Of a stretch of DNA of 64,000 nt, positions 63,360 to 64,000 are shown one piece after another. The stretch's first letter is position 1, and the number at the start of each line of letters is the position of its first letter. This stretch comes from Anaerocolumna chitinilytica. Lineage in GTDB: Bacteria > Bacillota > Clostridia > Lachnospirales > Lachnospiraceae. Location: the NCBI RefSeq assembly GCF_014218355.1, contig NZ_AP023368.1:5333501-5397500 (forward strand). Direction: 5' to 3'. The notes beneath the pieces are model-generated. The model was not told the origin of the DNA, made no database searches, and was given only the letters and a program-made list of their open reading frames with translations. The position numbers were made by a program, and so were the translations under genes.

Positions 63360-63917
63360 CTATAGTTTTTTCCAATCATTCCTTACTATTCCATAGCACG
63401 CCAGATCACAAATTCCGGTATTATTTTTACCGCCTTGGCGTCTGATACCCTCAAAAATGAAACCGCACTTCTCCATAACCTTTCCGGACCCAGGGTTCTT
63501 CGTGTCATGCCTGGCCTCCAGCCGGCCTACCTCCACTTCAGCGAAAAAATAATCTCTGATTGCCGTAAGCGCTTCCGTCATAATGCCCTGTCCCCAGAAA
63601 TTCTTTCCAATGCAGTATCCAACTTCAACAGCATTGATATGTTCAAATATATGAACCGCCCCAATGCTTCCGATAGCTTCACCTATGCTTTTTAGTTCGA
63701 TGCACCATTGGTAGGTCCCAGGCGCTTTGGACTCCTCTTCCCACAATACAAGAAGTGCTCTGGTTGCTCTGGCACTCTCATGGGGTGGCCAAGTCAGGAA
63801 TTTTACCACTTCCCCATCACTTGCCCAGTTCTTATACATATTCTCTGCATCTGATACCCGGAAAGGTCTAAGCAGTAATCTTTTTGTTTCCAATACCTTT
63901 GTACCAATCAGTTTCAT
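63360..63917 (-). CDS. GNAT-family N-acetyltransferase (RimJ/RimL type)
   Basis: 185 residues: TKRLLLRPFRVSDAENMYKN start, acetyl-CoA binding region VGYCIGKNFWGQGIMTEAL and C-terminal NPGSGKVMEKCGFIFEG. Probably acetylates a protein N-terminus or a small molecule. GGAGG lies upstream of the ATG. It is separated from the tailocin by the terminator and is probably host sequence. Confidence 0.9.
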   Translation of the reverse strand: MKLIGTKVLETKRLLLRPFRVSDAENMYKNWASDGEVVKFLTWPPHESARATRALLVLWEEESKAPGTYQWCIELKSIGEAIGSIGAVHIFEHINAVEVGYCIGKNFWGQGIMTEALTAIRDYFFAEVEVGRLEARHDTKNPGSGKVMEKCGFIFEGIRRQGGKNNTGICDLACYGIVRNDWKKL

Positions 63918-64000
63918 TATTACCTCCGCAATATTCTATTGAAGCTGCAAAGCCGCTAATTGGAAAGTGTATGAAACCTTCTTTATCCGGAATTTTTCCT

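Noticed and set aside
63918..64000. Possible 3' end of a further minus-strand gene at the right edge
   Set aside because: Only about 80 bases are available. Open frames exist but are too short to identify a product.

Overview
The window looks like a chromosomal segment of an anaerobic, spore-forming, polysaccharide-degrading Firmicute, most likely Lachnospiraceae (Clostridium cluster XIVa, the Lachnoclostridium/Anaerocolumna neighbourhood). The reasons are the sporulation genes (spoIIE, yabP, yabQ, spoVT, spoVG), the GlgC/GlgD pair, a long-form divergent PRPP synthetase, AGGAGG-type ribosome binding sites, AT-rich intergenic DNA and secreted plant-polysaccharide esterase modules. The family is inferred from gene content; no database was searched.

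Left part (1-19.3 kb, almost all on the minus strand): the 5' part of a GH13 alpha-glucanase, then a cluster close to the Bacillus yab region. In transcription order this is pth, mfd, a PrsA-like foldase, truA, spoVT, mazG, hup, rqcP, yabP, yabQ, divIC, tRNA-Met, spoIIE, tilS, hpt and ftsH. Two plus-strand genes interrupt it (a PAP2 phosphatase and a small membrane-anchored protein). The spoIIE promoter has the 21-bp spacer typical of Spo0A-activated promoters.

Middle (19.6-39.7 kb): a class D beta-lactamase-like lipoprotein, a Lys/Glu-rich coiled-coil protein, a transglutaminase-like protein, spoVG, glgD-glgC, murC, and a cluster of DnaA boxes leading into dnaD-like and dnaC/dnaI-like helicase-loader genes. 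Next come prs, a gene-poor stretch with a degenerate 22-bp tandem array, a MerR/GyrI-type regulator, a class A penicillin-binding protein and a YhaN/YhaO-like (SbcC/SbcD-type) pair. A 75-bp double-hairpin repeat occurs twice, each time just upstream of a minus-strand gene.

Carbohydrate block (39.7-47.6 kb): a 1,631-residue secreted protein with two CBM9-CE1 esterase units, convergent with a soluble chemoreceptor whose C-terminus is a sugar-binding-protein domain.

Right part (47.8-63.3 kb): a complete contractile-tail gene set of the PBSX/diffocin type with sheath, tube, tape measure, baseplate, fibre, holin and two lysins. No capsid, portal, terminase or integrase gene is present. A divergent XRE repressor and an ImmA/IrrE-like protein are separated from the tail operon by a switch region with four copies of a dyad operator. 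This is best read as an R-type tailocin, a headless phage-tail bacteriocin. Its tail-chaperone gene carries a textbook A AAA AAC minus-1 slippery site. A GNAT acetyltransferase closes the window.
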